Below the pieces are notes generated by a model that saw only the letters and a program-made list of their open reading frames with translations, made no database searches and was not told the DNA's origin. From the NCBI GenBank assembly GCA_964437825.1, contig CAYTIH010000039.1:1-23988 (forward strand): a stretch of 23,988 nucleotides of DNA. The letters are read 5' to 3'. The stretch comes from JBJFCE01 sp964437825 (GTDB taxonomy: Bacteria; Bacillota; Clostridia; Lachnospirales; Lachnospiraceae). The position numbers and the translations under genes are program-made. This document shows, piece by piece, positions 1-6,392 of the stretch; the stretch's first letter is position 1, and every line of letters starts with the position of its first letter.

Positions 1-159
1 TATAAGGACAGCGTAGAGGTTACCGGCGGCAGACTTGTTCCGGAATGGCTTGATGTTGACCTTGAGGCGCTGAAAGGTACCGTAAAGGAACTTCCCAGAA
101 GAGAAGTAATCGATGTTCCGGTTAACGAAATGCTTATCGTCGAGTTATATTCCAAATAA
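1..159 (+). CDS. rpsD: 30S ribosomal protein S4, C-terminal 52 residues (partial)
   Basis: This frame is open from the first base of the window and ends in TAA. The visible protein has the S4 C-terminal signature: VPEWLDVDLEALKG, then DVPVNEMLIVELYSK at the very end. S4 is a primary 16S rRNA-binding protein of the small subunit body and in many bacteria also represses its own operon. The 5' end lies outside the window. It is followed after 45 bases by rpoA, the usual S4-alpha-L17 order of Firmicutes ribosomal operons, so it is almost certainly cotranscribed with rpoA and rplQ. Identification is confident despite the truncation because the tail is highly conserved. Confidence 0.95.
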   Translation, partial: YKDSVEVTGGRLVPEWLDVDLEALKGTVKELPRREVIDVPVNEMLIVELYSK

Positions 160-204
160 TTGAGTAACTTTTAGACGATTCATAATGTAAGGAGGGTATA
201 CGCA

Positions 205-1167
205 GTGTTTGATTTTGATAGACCCAATATTGAGGTAGCTGAAATCTCTGAAGATAAGAAATACGGTAAGTTCGTAGTTGAGCCGTTAGAGCGCGGATAC
301 GGAATTACCTTAGGCAACTCCTTAAGAAGAATTATGCTGGCATCCTTACCGGGCGCCGCAGTAAGCCAGGTGAAAATCGAAGGTGTTTTACATGAGTTCA
401 GTTCCATTCCGGGCGTAAAGGAAGACGTAACTGAAATCATTATGAATATCAAAAGCCTTGCAATTAAGAACAACAGCAGCTCCAATGAGCCTAAGACCGC
501 TTATATTGAATATGAGGGAGAGGGCATTGTAAGAGCGTCCGACATTCAGGTGGATCAGGATATCGAGATCATGAATCCGGATCAGGTAATTGCCACACTG
601 AGCGGCGGCAAGGACTGTAAGCTGTTCATGGAGCTTACCATTACTAAAGGCAGAGGTTATATCAGCGCTGAAAAGAATAAAAATCCTGATTTACCGATTG
701 GTGTGATTGCAGTTGATTCCATCTACACACCGGTTGAAAGAGTAAATGTTACTGTAGAAAATACCCGTGTCGGTCAGGTAACTGACTATGATAAGCTGAC
801 GCTTGACGTGCATACAAACGGAACTCTGGCTCCGGATGAGGCTGTCAGCTTGGCTGCGAAGGTTCTCAGCGAGCACTTAAAACTGTTCATCGATTTATCC
901 GAAAATGCTAAGACTGCAGAAGTCATGATTGAGAAGGAAGACGATGAAAAAGAGAAGGTTCTTGAAATGAGCATTGACGAGCTGGAATTGTCCGTTCGTT
1001 CTTACAACTGCTTAAAGAGAGCCGGTATCAATACTGTTCAGGAATTAACCAATAAGACTACCGATGATATGATGAAGGTTCGTAATCTGGGTCGCAAGTC
1101 GCTGGAAGAGGTACTGGCAAAATTAAAGGAATTGGGCCTTCAGCTGAATGCCAGCGAGGATAATTGA
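205..1167 (+). CDS. rpoA: DNA-directed RNA polymerase subunit alpha
   Basis: A 320-residue alpha subunit of RNA polymerase, which nucleates core assembly and contacts UP elements and activators. It starts at GTG, with GGAGGG at 191-196 eight bases upstream; the protein begins MFDFDRPNIEVAEI, as expected for Clostridia. The N-terminal dimerisation domain (about residues 1-235) contains the conserved stretch ERGYGITLGNSLRRIML. After an acidic, lysine-rich linker (EKEDDEKEKV), the C-terminal domain runs from about 250 to 315. It contains VRSYNCLKRAGI, whose Arg corresponds to the UP-element-binding Arg265 of E. coli, and the helix-hairpin-helix RNLGRKSLEEV. Length is normal. It lies between rpsD and rplQ in the canonical operon. 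Confidence 0.98.
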   Translation: MFDFDRPNIEVAEISEDKKYGKFVVEPLERGYGITLGNSLRRIMLASLPGAAVSQVKIEGVLHEFSSIPGVKEDVTEIIMNIKSLAIKNNSSSNEPKTAYIEYEGEGIVRASDIQVDQDIEIMNPDQVIATLSGGKDCKLFMELTITKGRGYISAEKNKNPDLPIGVIAVDSIYTPVERVNVTVENTRVGQVTDYDKLTLDVHTNGTLAPDEAVSLAAKVLSEHLKLFIDLSENAKTAEVMIEKEDDEKEKVLEMSIDELELSVRSYNCLKRAGINTVQELTNKTTDDMMKVRNLGRKSLEEVLAKLKELGLQLNASEDN

Positions 1168-1349
1168 GAAAGCGTGAGCAGCGCTCACACTTTGATATCA
1201 AGGATCAAAACAGGAATGCAGAACCGGTAAAACCGATGAGTGCGGATCTGTATTTCATGAACACAGAAACACCATTTGATCAGTAAGACCAAAGAGCGTA
1301 GTCAGATGGAAAACGGGGAGGAAATCCCCCTTCATGAAAGGAGCCGAAA
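1168..1349 (+). other. rpoA-rplQ spacer with three small inverted repeats
   Basis: A 182-base gap within the operon with no convincing ORF. It holds GTGAGC/GCTCAC (1174-1188, 3-nt loop), TTTGAT/ATCAAA (1191-1209) and GGGGA/TCCCC (1315-1329). None is followed by a T-tract, so they are not intrinsic terminators. The last hairpin lies just before the rplQ ribosome site (GAAAGGAG, about 1336-1343) and could modulate L17 translation; that is inference. Confidence 0.4.
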
Positions 1350-1886
1350 ATGGCAGAATACAGAAAACTTGGCAGAACATCCAGCCAGAGAAAAGCATTA
1401 CTTAGAAACCAGATCACAGGGCTGATCTACAACGGAAAGATTGTTACCACACAGGCGAGAGCAAAGGAAGTTCAGAAGCAGGTTGAATCCCTGATCGCCT
1501 TAGCCGTAAAGGAAAAGGATAACTTTGATACTGTGAAAGTAACCGCTAAGGTTGCCCGCAAGGACAAAGACGGCAAAAGAGTAAAACAAGTTGTGGACGG
1601 CAAGAAGGTAACCGTTTACGATGAAGTTGAGAAGGAAATCAAAAAGGATCAGCCTTCCAGACTTCACGCAAGAAGACAGATCTTAAGGGTATTATATCCT
1701 GTGACAAGCGTACCCACTACTGCGGCAGGCAGAAAGAGAGGAACGAAGGAAGTTGACTTAGCTGCAAAATTATTCGACGAGATCGCTCCCAAATATGTTG
1801 ATCGTAAAGGTGGCTATACCAGAATCATCAAGATCGGCCAGCGTAAGGGCGATGCAGCGATGATGGTTGTGCTGGAGTTAGTATAA
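1350..1886 (+). CDS. rplQ: 50S ribosomal protein L17, long clostridial form
   Basis: L17 sits near the exit-tunnel side of the large subunit. The N-terminus (MAEYRKLGRTSSQRKALLRN) and the C-terminal region (GGYTRIIKIGQRKGDAAMMVVLELV) are classic L17. At 178 residues it is about 50-60 residues longer than the roughly 120-residue proteins of E. coli or B. subtilis. The extra material is a lysine-rich, charged insertion at about residues 60-110 (KVTAKVARKDKDGKRVKQ through DEVEKEIKKDQPSR), placed between the first helices and the LHARRQILRVLY segment. To my knowledge many Clostridia carry similar insertions, so it is probably lineage-typical rather than an error. The ATG is preceded by GAAAGGAG. 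It is the last gene of the operon, before a strong terminator. Confidence 0.96.
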   Translation: MAEYRKLGRTSSQRKALLRNQITGLIYNGKIVTTQARAKEVQKQVESLIALAVKEKDNFDTVKVTAKVARKDKDGKRVKQVVDGKKVTVYDEVEKEIKKDQPSRLHARRQILRVLYPVTSVPTTAAGRKRGTKEVDLAAKLFDEIAPKYVDRKGGYTRIIKIGQRKGDAAMMVVLELV

Positions 1887-1903
1887 GATTGTATTTTAAA
1901 AGT

Positions 1904-1942
1904 AACCGTAACAGTTTGAAACATAACTGTTGCGGTTTTTTT
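1904..1942 (+). terminator. Intrinsic terminator of the rpsD-rpoA-rplQ operon
   Basis: A 13-bp stem pairs AACCGTAACAGTT (1904-1916) with AACTGTTGCGGTT (1925-1937), with one G-U position and an 8-nt loop, and runs directly into seven T residues (1936-1942). It begins 17 bases after the rplQ stop. Confidence 0.92.
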
Positions 1943-1961
1943 GTGGAGTGATAGAGTCCGT

Positions 1962-1985
1962 TGATATTGGAATTTGCCAATATCA
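1962..1985 (+). promoter_or_regulatory. Perfect inverted repeat upstream of the lipoprotein promoter
   Basis: TGATATTGG (1962-1970) and CCAATATCA (1977-1985) form a perfect 9-bp inverted repeat with a 6-nt spacer. It ends 7 bases before the -35 box at 1993, a typical place for an activator or operator site. It could instead be a second terminator-like hairpin, but the T content after it is poor. Confidence 0.45.
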
Positions 1986-1992
1986 TTTGTAT

Positions 1993-2021
1993 TTGACAAA
2001 CAACATTCATAGTGCTAACAT
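1993..2021 (+). promoter_or_regulatory. Probable sigma-A promoter of the lipoprotein transcript
   Basis: A perfect -35 TTGACA (1993-1998) is followed after 17 bases by TAACAT (2016-2021), a 4/6 match to the -10 consensus. A start near 2028 would give a leader of about 240 bases containing the structured element and the lipoprotein ribosome site. Confidence 0.55.
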
Positions 2022-2058
2022 TAAATAAACTACAAATGAATACATTGGGAGGTGAGTA

Positions 2059-2076
2059 ATGTTAATAGTACATTAG
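2059..2076 (+). other. Five-codon leader ORF with a near-ideal ribosome site
   Basis: GGGAGGTGA (2047-2055) stands six bases before an ATG that opens the tiny frame MLIVH and closes at TAG, exactly where the first long inverted repeat begins. This is one of the best Shine-Dalgarno sequences in the window, yet it serves almost no coding sequence. It may be a leader peptide controlling the structured RNA behind it, or the surviving start of a gene whose body was replaced by the repeat element. The sequence does not decide between these. Confidence 0.4.
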
Positions 2077-2211
2077 TGTGAAAAATCACATTGATATGCT
2101 GATTTTTCACACAGCTATTTGTGCAGGAGCGTCACAAATAGCCCTGATGGCAGACGGGAAACCGCTTTCGCGGATTTCCCGCCGCCCCGTTGCTGACGCT
2201 CCGGAATGGGG
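2076..2211 (+). repeat. Structured palindromic element with possible pseudoknot
   Basis: Three consecutive hairpins are visible. First, a perfect 13-bp stem (2076-2088 with 2100-2112; GTGTGAAAAATCA and its complement, 11-nt loop). Second, a perfect 10-bp stem, GCTATTTGTG (2114-2123) with CACAAATAGC (2133-2142). Third, CGGGAAA/TTTCCCG (2155-2161, 2175-2181) enclosing CCGC/GCGG with loop TTTC. The loop of the second hairpin contains GGAGCGT (2126-2132), exactly complementary to ACGCTCC (2196-2202), so an H-type pseudoknot spanning the third hairpin is possible. CCCC (2185-2188) and GGGG (2208-2211) can also pair. A 92-codon frame crosses the element but looks like a by-product of it. It may be a cis-acting leader RNA or a dispersed MITE-like repeat. 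Confidence 0.6.
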
Positions 2212-2267
2212 ATTAAAATGCAAAGCCGTACGTAAAGGCATATTACCCATGAACGGGGAAAAAGAAA

Positions 2268-3494
2268 ATGAATCCTTTATTGAAAATGATTCGAAGCATA
2301 TTCATAGTCAGCGCAGTCTGTATATTCCTGACCGGGTGTGCCGGAAAAACCGGTGAGGAAAATGAAACACTTGACAATCTGACTGTTTCGGATGAAGAGA
2401 ATGCATACCGGGTTGTGGAACTCCTTTTGACTGAGCGTGGAGAGTTTATGGAACGGGTGAAACAGGACATAGCTGATAGAATTTCTTCAGGCAGTGAGGC
2501 GTCGGATACGGACGGACAAACGCAGCTGACGGATGGAAGCTCCGGATCCGGACAATTTCATTCAAAGGAAGAATTGCTGGACGAACTGGAGGGATGCTAT
2601 AGTTCCGAAATGGCACTGGCGGTTTGTGATAAATGGCTGTTTGGGAATATTGTGGGACTGTATGCCGAGACGGAAGACGGAATGCTTCTTGCCTCATCCG
2701 ATGTGGGGGTGCCGCTTCTGTTTGACAACTATTTTATTTCCATAGTATCTTATTCCGATGACTCTATTGAGGCGTTTGTGGCCTGTGAAAAAGAGAATGA
2801 GGATGCGGAGAACCGGATGAATATCCGGGGAACCTATATAGAAGCGTTAGAACTTCTGCGTGTTGAACGGTTAGAAGAAGGATGGAGAATCTGCGGCGCG
2901 CAGAGCGGATGGGTTACGACCGATTACTTTGATTCGGATATCACAGGGCAGATGATTCCTTATACGGAAGAAATGTCTGAAGAAGAAGCGTCAGGTATCG
3001 TGAGAGAACTATACAATCTCTGGGCAGATTTCTATTATCGCTTCTGCGGAGAATTGGTAACGGGATCGGGAAATTCACCGATTGAAGGTTATGTTGACTA
3101 TGATATGTTCTCATCCTTGGAGGATATATTGGAGCAGTTGGGACAAATTTTGACACAGGGGTGCGTGGATATGTTTCGGGAATTATGGTTTGATAGGGAA
3201 AATCCTTACTATCTGGAGCAGGACGGAGTCTTATACCGAATGGATGCAACCCCAATCATTGTATATCATGCGGCAGATCTGATTATTCTGCGGGAATATA
3301 CTGCGGAAGGAATTTGTGCTTATGTGATAGAGGAGGAGAGTGGGCTTGATTATTGTCGGAATGTATTGAAAATTACTGCTATCAATACGGAGGAGGGATG
3401 GCGTGTAGGACAGCTTTATACAGGTTATTTGAGTATTGATCAAGCGATGCCCGCTTATTACTATCTTCAAGTCTATGGCAGTCAAAATCAGTAA
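2268..3494 (+). CDS. Secreted lipoprotein with duplicated domain, possibly IseA-like
   Basis: A 408-residue predicted lipoprotein: a short basic start (MNPLLKMIR), a hydrophobic segment and the lipobox LTGC with the lipidated cysteine at residue 24. It has a GGGGAA ribosome site at 2255-2260. A linker rich in Ser, Gly and Asp (about 75-95) precedes two similar halves, about 97-205 and 275-395. Each begins with a helix of the type EELLDELEGCYSSEMA / EDILEQLGQILTQGCV, continues with D/E-rich segments reading AETEDGMLL / LEQDGVLYR, and ends LEEGWRIC / TEEGWRVG. This layout resembles the IseA (YoeB) inhibitor family of D,L-endopeptidases, but that is a by-eye impression and the function is not established. 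The gene sits between rplQ and ecfA1, normally adjacent in Firmicutes, with palindromes on both sides. Confidence 0.7.
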   Translation: MNPLLKMIRSIFIVSAVCIFLTGCAGKTGEENETLDNLTVSDEENAYRVVELLLTERGEFMERVKQDIADRISSGSEASDTDGQTQLTDGSSGSGQFHSKEELLDELEGCYSSEMALAVCDKWLFGNIVGLYAETEDGMLLASSDVGVPLLFDNYFISIVSYSDDSIEAFVACEKENEDAENRMNIRGTYIEALELLRVERLEEGWRICGAQSGWVTTDYFDSDITGQMIPYTEEMSEEEASGIVRELYNLWADFYYRFCGELVTGSGNSPIEGYVDYDMFSSLEDILEQLGQILTQGCVDMFRELWFDRENPYYLEQDGVLYRMDATPIIVYHAADLIILREYTAEGICAYVIEEESGLDYCRNVLKITAINTEEGWRVGQLYTGYLSIDQAMPAYYYLQVYGSQNQ

Positions 3495-3512
3495 CGAATC
3501 AGGTAAGAGAGA

Positions 3513-3551
3513 ATCCCGCATAGCGGGATCCTCCGTCTGCGGCGGAGCCGC
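3513..3551 (+). repeat. GC-rich adjacent palindromes (REP-like)
   Basis: ATCCCGC/GCGGGAT (3513-3519, 3523-3529) has a 3-nt loop. It is followed at once by CTCCG/CGGAG (3531-3535, 3543-3547), which overlaps an alternative GCGGC/GCCGC hairpin (3539-3551). CCGTCTGC at 3533-3540 is the reverse complement of GCAGACGG at 2150-2157 in the element before the lipoprotein gene. No T-tract follows, so it is not a terminator by itself. Confidence 0.5.
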
Positions 3552-3582
3552 ACCGGAATTGATAAAGTAATATATTATTAAG

Positions 3583-3631
3583 TTCTGTCCGTAGTGTGCA
3601 AAGGTTTTTTACAGCTGCGGACAGAATTTTT
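3583..3631 (+). terminator. Intrinsic terminator after the lipoprotein gene
   Basis: TTCTGTCCGTAG (3583-3594) pairs with CTGCGGACAGAA (3615-3626), 12 bp with one G-U, followed by TTTTT (3627-3631). The 20-nt loop is long but the stem and T-tract are good. It separates the lipoprotein unit from the ecf operon. Confidence 0.75.
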
Positions 3632-3646
3632 GCTGTGAATTGGAAG

Positions 3647-3682
3647 GAAAACCTTGTAACCATAGAGGTTTTCGCGTAAAAT
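3647..3682 (+). promoter_or_regulatory. Probable promoter of the ecf-truA operon with overlapping inverted repeat
   Basis: TTGTAA (3654-3659), a 17-base spacer and TAAAAT (3677-3682) form a plausible sigma-A promoter (4/6 and 5/6 matches). An 8-bp inverted repeat, GAAAACCT (3647-3654) and AGGTTTTC (3666-3673), brackets the -35 region and extends into the spacer, a position suited to a repressor operator. The start codon lies about 80 bases downstream. This is inference from sequence only. Confidence 0.5.
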
Positions 3683-3763
3683 AGGTGTTACGTGAGCGTT
3701 ATCTGTTTTAAAAATCAAGTTGACAATGAAAGCGCAGCAAAATGCTTTGGGACGGAATGAAGA

Positions 3764-4642
3764 ATGAGTATAATAAAAACAGAGAAGTTGGCTTTTGAAT
3801 ATATCAGGCGGGATGAGGAAGGAAATGTGGAAGGGATTACCCGTGCTGTGGACGATGTGTCTCTGGATGTGAAGCAGGGGGATTTTGTCGCGATTCTTGG
3901 ACATAACGGTTCCGGTAAATCTACGCTTGCCAAGCATATGAATGCCATTCTGTATCCCACGGAGGGAACGATCTGGGTGGACGGAAAGGATACTGCGGAT
4001 GAGGAGTATCTTTGGGATATCCGTCAGAATGCAGGAATGGTATTTCAGAATCCGGACAATCAGATTATCGGACAGATCGTGGAGGAGGATGTGGGCTTCG
4101 GACCTGAAAATATGGGAGTTCCCACAAAAGAAATTTGGGAACGTGTGGAGGAAAGCCTGAAGGCGGTAGGGATGTATGAATACCGCAAGCATTCGCCCAA
4201 TAAACTGTCCGGAGGACAGAAACAGCGGGTTTCCATTGCAGGTGTGATTGCCATGCATCCGAAATGCATTATTCTGGACGAACCCACGGCCATGCTCGAC
4301 CCCACAGGACGCAGGGAAGTGATCCGTGCCGTACGGGCGCTGAATCAGGCGGAGAATATTACGATTGTATTGATCACCCATTATATGGAGGAAGTGATCC
4401 ATGCGGATAAGGTATTTGTCATGGACGACGGACATCTGGAGATGGAGGGAACGCCGCGAGAGATTTTTTCACAGGTGGAGCGGTTAAAAGAACTGCGCCT
4501 TGATGTCCCTCAGGTGACGCTGCTTGCCTATGAATTGCAGAAAAGCGGGGTGCCGCTGCCGGATGGAATCCTGACTGCGCAAGAGCTGATTGAAGCGCTG
4601 GATACCGCATCAGGGGGAAGATTTCCGGGCAGTAATTTATAA
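3764..4642 (+). CDS. ecfA1: ECF transporter ATPase EcfA1
   Basis: The first of two ATPases of the energy-coupling factor module shared by many vitamin-specific S components. At 292 residues it has all ABC ATPase motifs: Walker A GHNGSGKST (46-54), Q-loop FQNPDNQ (94-100), signature LSGGQKQR (148-155), Walker B CIILDEP (168-174), D-loop AMLD and switch His206 in ITHYMEE. FQNPDNQ and the E-x-D-V-x-F-G-P stretch after it (VEEDVGFGPENMG) are typical of EcfA1/CbiO. The ribosome site (GGAAT, about 3755) is modest. It heads a compact operon ecfA1-ecfA2-ecfT-truA, the standard Firmicutes arrangement. No S component is encoded here, so this is a group II (shared) module. Confidence 0.96.
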   Translation: MSIIKTEKLAFEYIRRDEEGNVEGITRAVDDVSLDVKQGDFVAILGHNGSGKSTLAKHMNAILYPTEGTIWVDGKDTADEEYLWDIRQNAGMVFQNPDNQIIGQIVEEDVGFGPENMGVPTKEIWERVEESLKAVGMYEYRKHSPNKLSGGQKQRVSIAGVIAMHPKCIILDEPTAMLDPTGRREVIRAVRALNQAENITIVLITHYMEEVIHADKVFVMDDGHLEMEGTPREIFSQVERLKELRLDVPQVTLLAYELQKSGVPLPDGILTAQELIEALDTASGGRFPGSNL

Positions 4643-4740
4643 GGCTGTTATTGGGATTGCCCGGGCGATTCAGAGATAGGAAGATGTATTCCGGTTGTTT
4701 TATGGATTTTCGGAAAGAAAGAGGAAAGGCGGAAATTACC

Positions 4741-5589
4741 GTGTCGATCATTTTGGACCATGTGAGTCATGCTTATGAAGCGGACACCAGCATACAGATA
4801 AAAGCATTGGACGATATCAGCCTTGTCATACCGGACGGGCAGTTTATCGGATTAATCGGACACACCGGTTCCGGTAAATCCACGCTTGTACAGCATTTGA
4901 ACGGGCTGTTAAAGCCTACTTCCGGGCATATTTATTATAATGGGGCCGATATTCACGATGCGGATTTTAATAGAAAAGAGTTAAGAAGCAAGGTAGGATT
5001 GGTATTTCAGTATCCGGAGCATCAGCTTTTTGAGATTGATGTCTTTAAGGATGTCTGCTTTGGACCGAAAAATCTTGGATTGCCTCAGAAAGAGATTGAG
5101 CTTAGGGCTTATGAGGCTTTAAAGCAGGTGGGGCTTGAGGACGAGTATTTTTATCAGTCCCCCTTTGATCTGTCCGGAGGACAGAAGCGCCGAGTGGCCA
5201 TAGCGGGGGTACTGGCGATGAGGCCGGAGGTATTGATCTTGGATGAGCCCACAGCAGGTTTGGATCCCAAGGGCCGGGACGAGATTCTCAACCAGATTGA
5301 AAAACTCCAGAAAGAAAGAGGCATTACAGTGATTCTTGTATCGCATAGTATGGAAGATGTTGCAAACTATGTGGAAAGACTAATTGTGATGGATCGTGGA
5401 AAGATTATGTATAACGATGCTCCGGCTGAGGTGTTCCGGCATTATAAAGAGCTGGAAACCATGGGACTTGCAGCGCCCCAGGTCACATACGTGATGCATG
5501 AGCTTGCAGAGCACGGCTATCCTGTAAAAACCGATTTGACAACGATAGAAGAAGCAAAGAATGAGATTTTGAGAGTATTAAGATTATGA
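4741..5589 (+). CDS. ecfA2: ECF transporter ATPase EcfA2 (GTG start)
   Basis: The second ATPase of the ECF module. The frame is open upstream to 4651, but the family starts with a short strand like MSIILDHVSHAY, which begins at GTG 4741 behind GAGGAAAGGCGG (4721-4732). That gives 282 residues, the normal length. Starting further upstream would add a 30-residue tail with no family counterpart (MGLPGRFRDRKMYSG). Motifs in this numbering: Walker A GHTGSGKST (40-48), Q-loop FQYPEHQ (Q90), signature LSGGQKRR (144-151), Walker B VLILDEP (164-170) and switch His202 in SHSMEDV. FQYPEHQLFE is characteristic of EcfA2 as opposed to EcfA1. The stop codon overlaps the ecfT start by 4 bases. Confidence 0.95.
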   Translation: MSIILDHVSHAYEADTSIQIKALDDISLVIPDGQFIGLIGHTGSGKSTLVQHLNGLLKPTSGHIYYNGADIHDADFNRKELRSKVGLVFQYPEHQLFEIDVFKDVCFGPKNLGLPQKEIELRAYEALKQVGLEDEYFYQSPFDLSGGQKRRVAIAGVLAMRPEVLILDEPTAGLDPKGRDEILNQIEKLQKERGITVILVSHSMEDVANYVERLIVMDRGKIMYNDAPAEVFRHYKELETMGLAAPQVTYVMHELAEHGYPVKTDLTTIEEAKNEILRVLRL

Positions 5590-6392
5590 TAAGAGATATC
5601 ACACTGGGACAATATTATCAGGCGGATTCTGTCATTCATAAGATGGATCCGAGAACGAAGATTATCGGGACGATTGTTTTTATTGTCGCACTTTTTCTGG
5701 CAAAAAACTGCATAGGATATGTGATTGCAGCCGTTTTTCTGGCGGCGATGATCCGTATCTCCAAGGTGCCCTTTCGATTTATGGTAAAGGGCATGAAATC
5801 CATTGTAATTCTTTTGGCGATTACAATTATCTTTAATCTGTTTTTGACACAGGGAACCCCGCTTGTCAGGCTTTGGAAACTGACCATTACGGAGGAAGGC
5901 TTAAAGCAGGCAGTGTATATGGCGCTCCGGCTGGCCTTCCTGATTATCGGCGCCTCTCTTATGACTTTGACGACCACGCCGAATAACCTGACGGACGGAC
6001 TGGAGAGTCTGCTTAGTCCGTTAAAGGTCATCCGGGTTCCGGTACACGAGGTTGCAATGATGATGGCGATTGCGCTTCGTTTTATTCCTATTTTGCTGGA
6101 TGAGACAGATAAGATTATGAAAGCGCAGATTGCCAGAGGCGCTGATTTTGAAAGCGGCAGTCTGATCAAAAAGGCGAAGAACATGGTGCCTCTGCTGGTA
6201 CCTTTATTCATTTCCGCTTTCCGCCGTGCCAATGATCTGGCGATGGCGATGGAAGCACGATGCTATCGGGGAGGCAGTCACAGGACAAAAATGAAGCCTC
6301 TGAAATATCACAGGAAAGACGGCGCAGCTTATCTGATCCTGATTATTTTTGTTGTGGGGATTGTATTGACCAGAAGGATTCCGATCATATGA
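5586..6392 (+). CDS. ecfT: ECF transporter transmembrane scaffold EcfT
   Basis: A 268-residue integral membrane protein that couples the EcfA1/EcfA2 ATPase pair to substrate-binding S components. Hydrophobic segments lie near 26-57, 72-87, 111-130, 155-172 and 247-261. The two cytoplasmic coupling helices carry the expected Ala-Arg-x motifs: ARG at 183-185 (QIARGADF) and ARC at 224-226 (MEARCYRGG). The ATG overlaps the ecfA2 stop (ATGA, 5586-5589), and its own stop overlaps truA the same way, indicating translational coupling through the operon. Confidence 0.95.
   Translation: MIRDITLGQYYQADSVIHKMDPRTKIIGTIVFIVALFLAKNCIGYVIAAVFLAAMIRISKVPFRFMVKGMKSIVILLAITIIFNLFLTQGTPLVRLWKLTITEEGLKQAVYMALRLAFLIIGASLMTLTTTPNNLTDGLESLLSPLKVIRVPVHEVAMMMAIALRFIPILLDETDKIMKAQIARGADFESGSLIKKAKNMVPLLVPLFISAFRRANDLAMAMEARCYRGGSHRTKMKPLKYHRKDGAAYLILIIFVVGIVLTRRIPII

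Noticed and set aside
2078..2356. A 92-codon forward frame through the palindromic element
   Set aside because: Its sequence is dictated by the inverted repeats, it has no ribosome site, and it overlaps the lipoprotein start. It is treated as an artefact of the element.
3720..3725. TTGACA close to the ecfA1 start as a -35 box
   Set aside because: No acceptable -10 box lies 16-18 bases downstream, and the start codon is too close. The promoter at 3654-3682 is better.
3578..4435. A 285-codon minus-strand frame
   Set aside because: It lies antisense to ecfA1, whose motifs are complete. Its product is rich in His, Arg and Cys with no family features.
5636..6232. A 198-codon minus-strand frame
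   Set aside because: It is antisense to ecfT and mirrors its codon structure. No ribosome site was seen.
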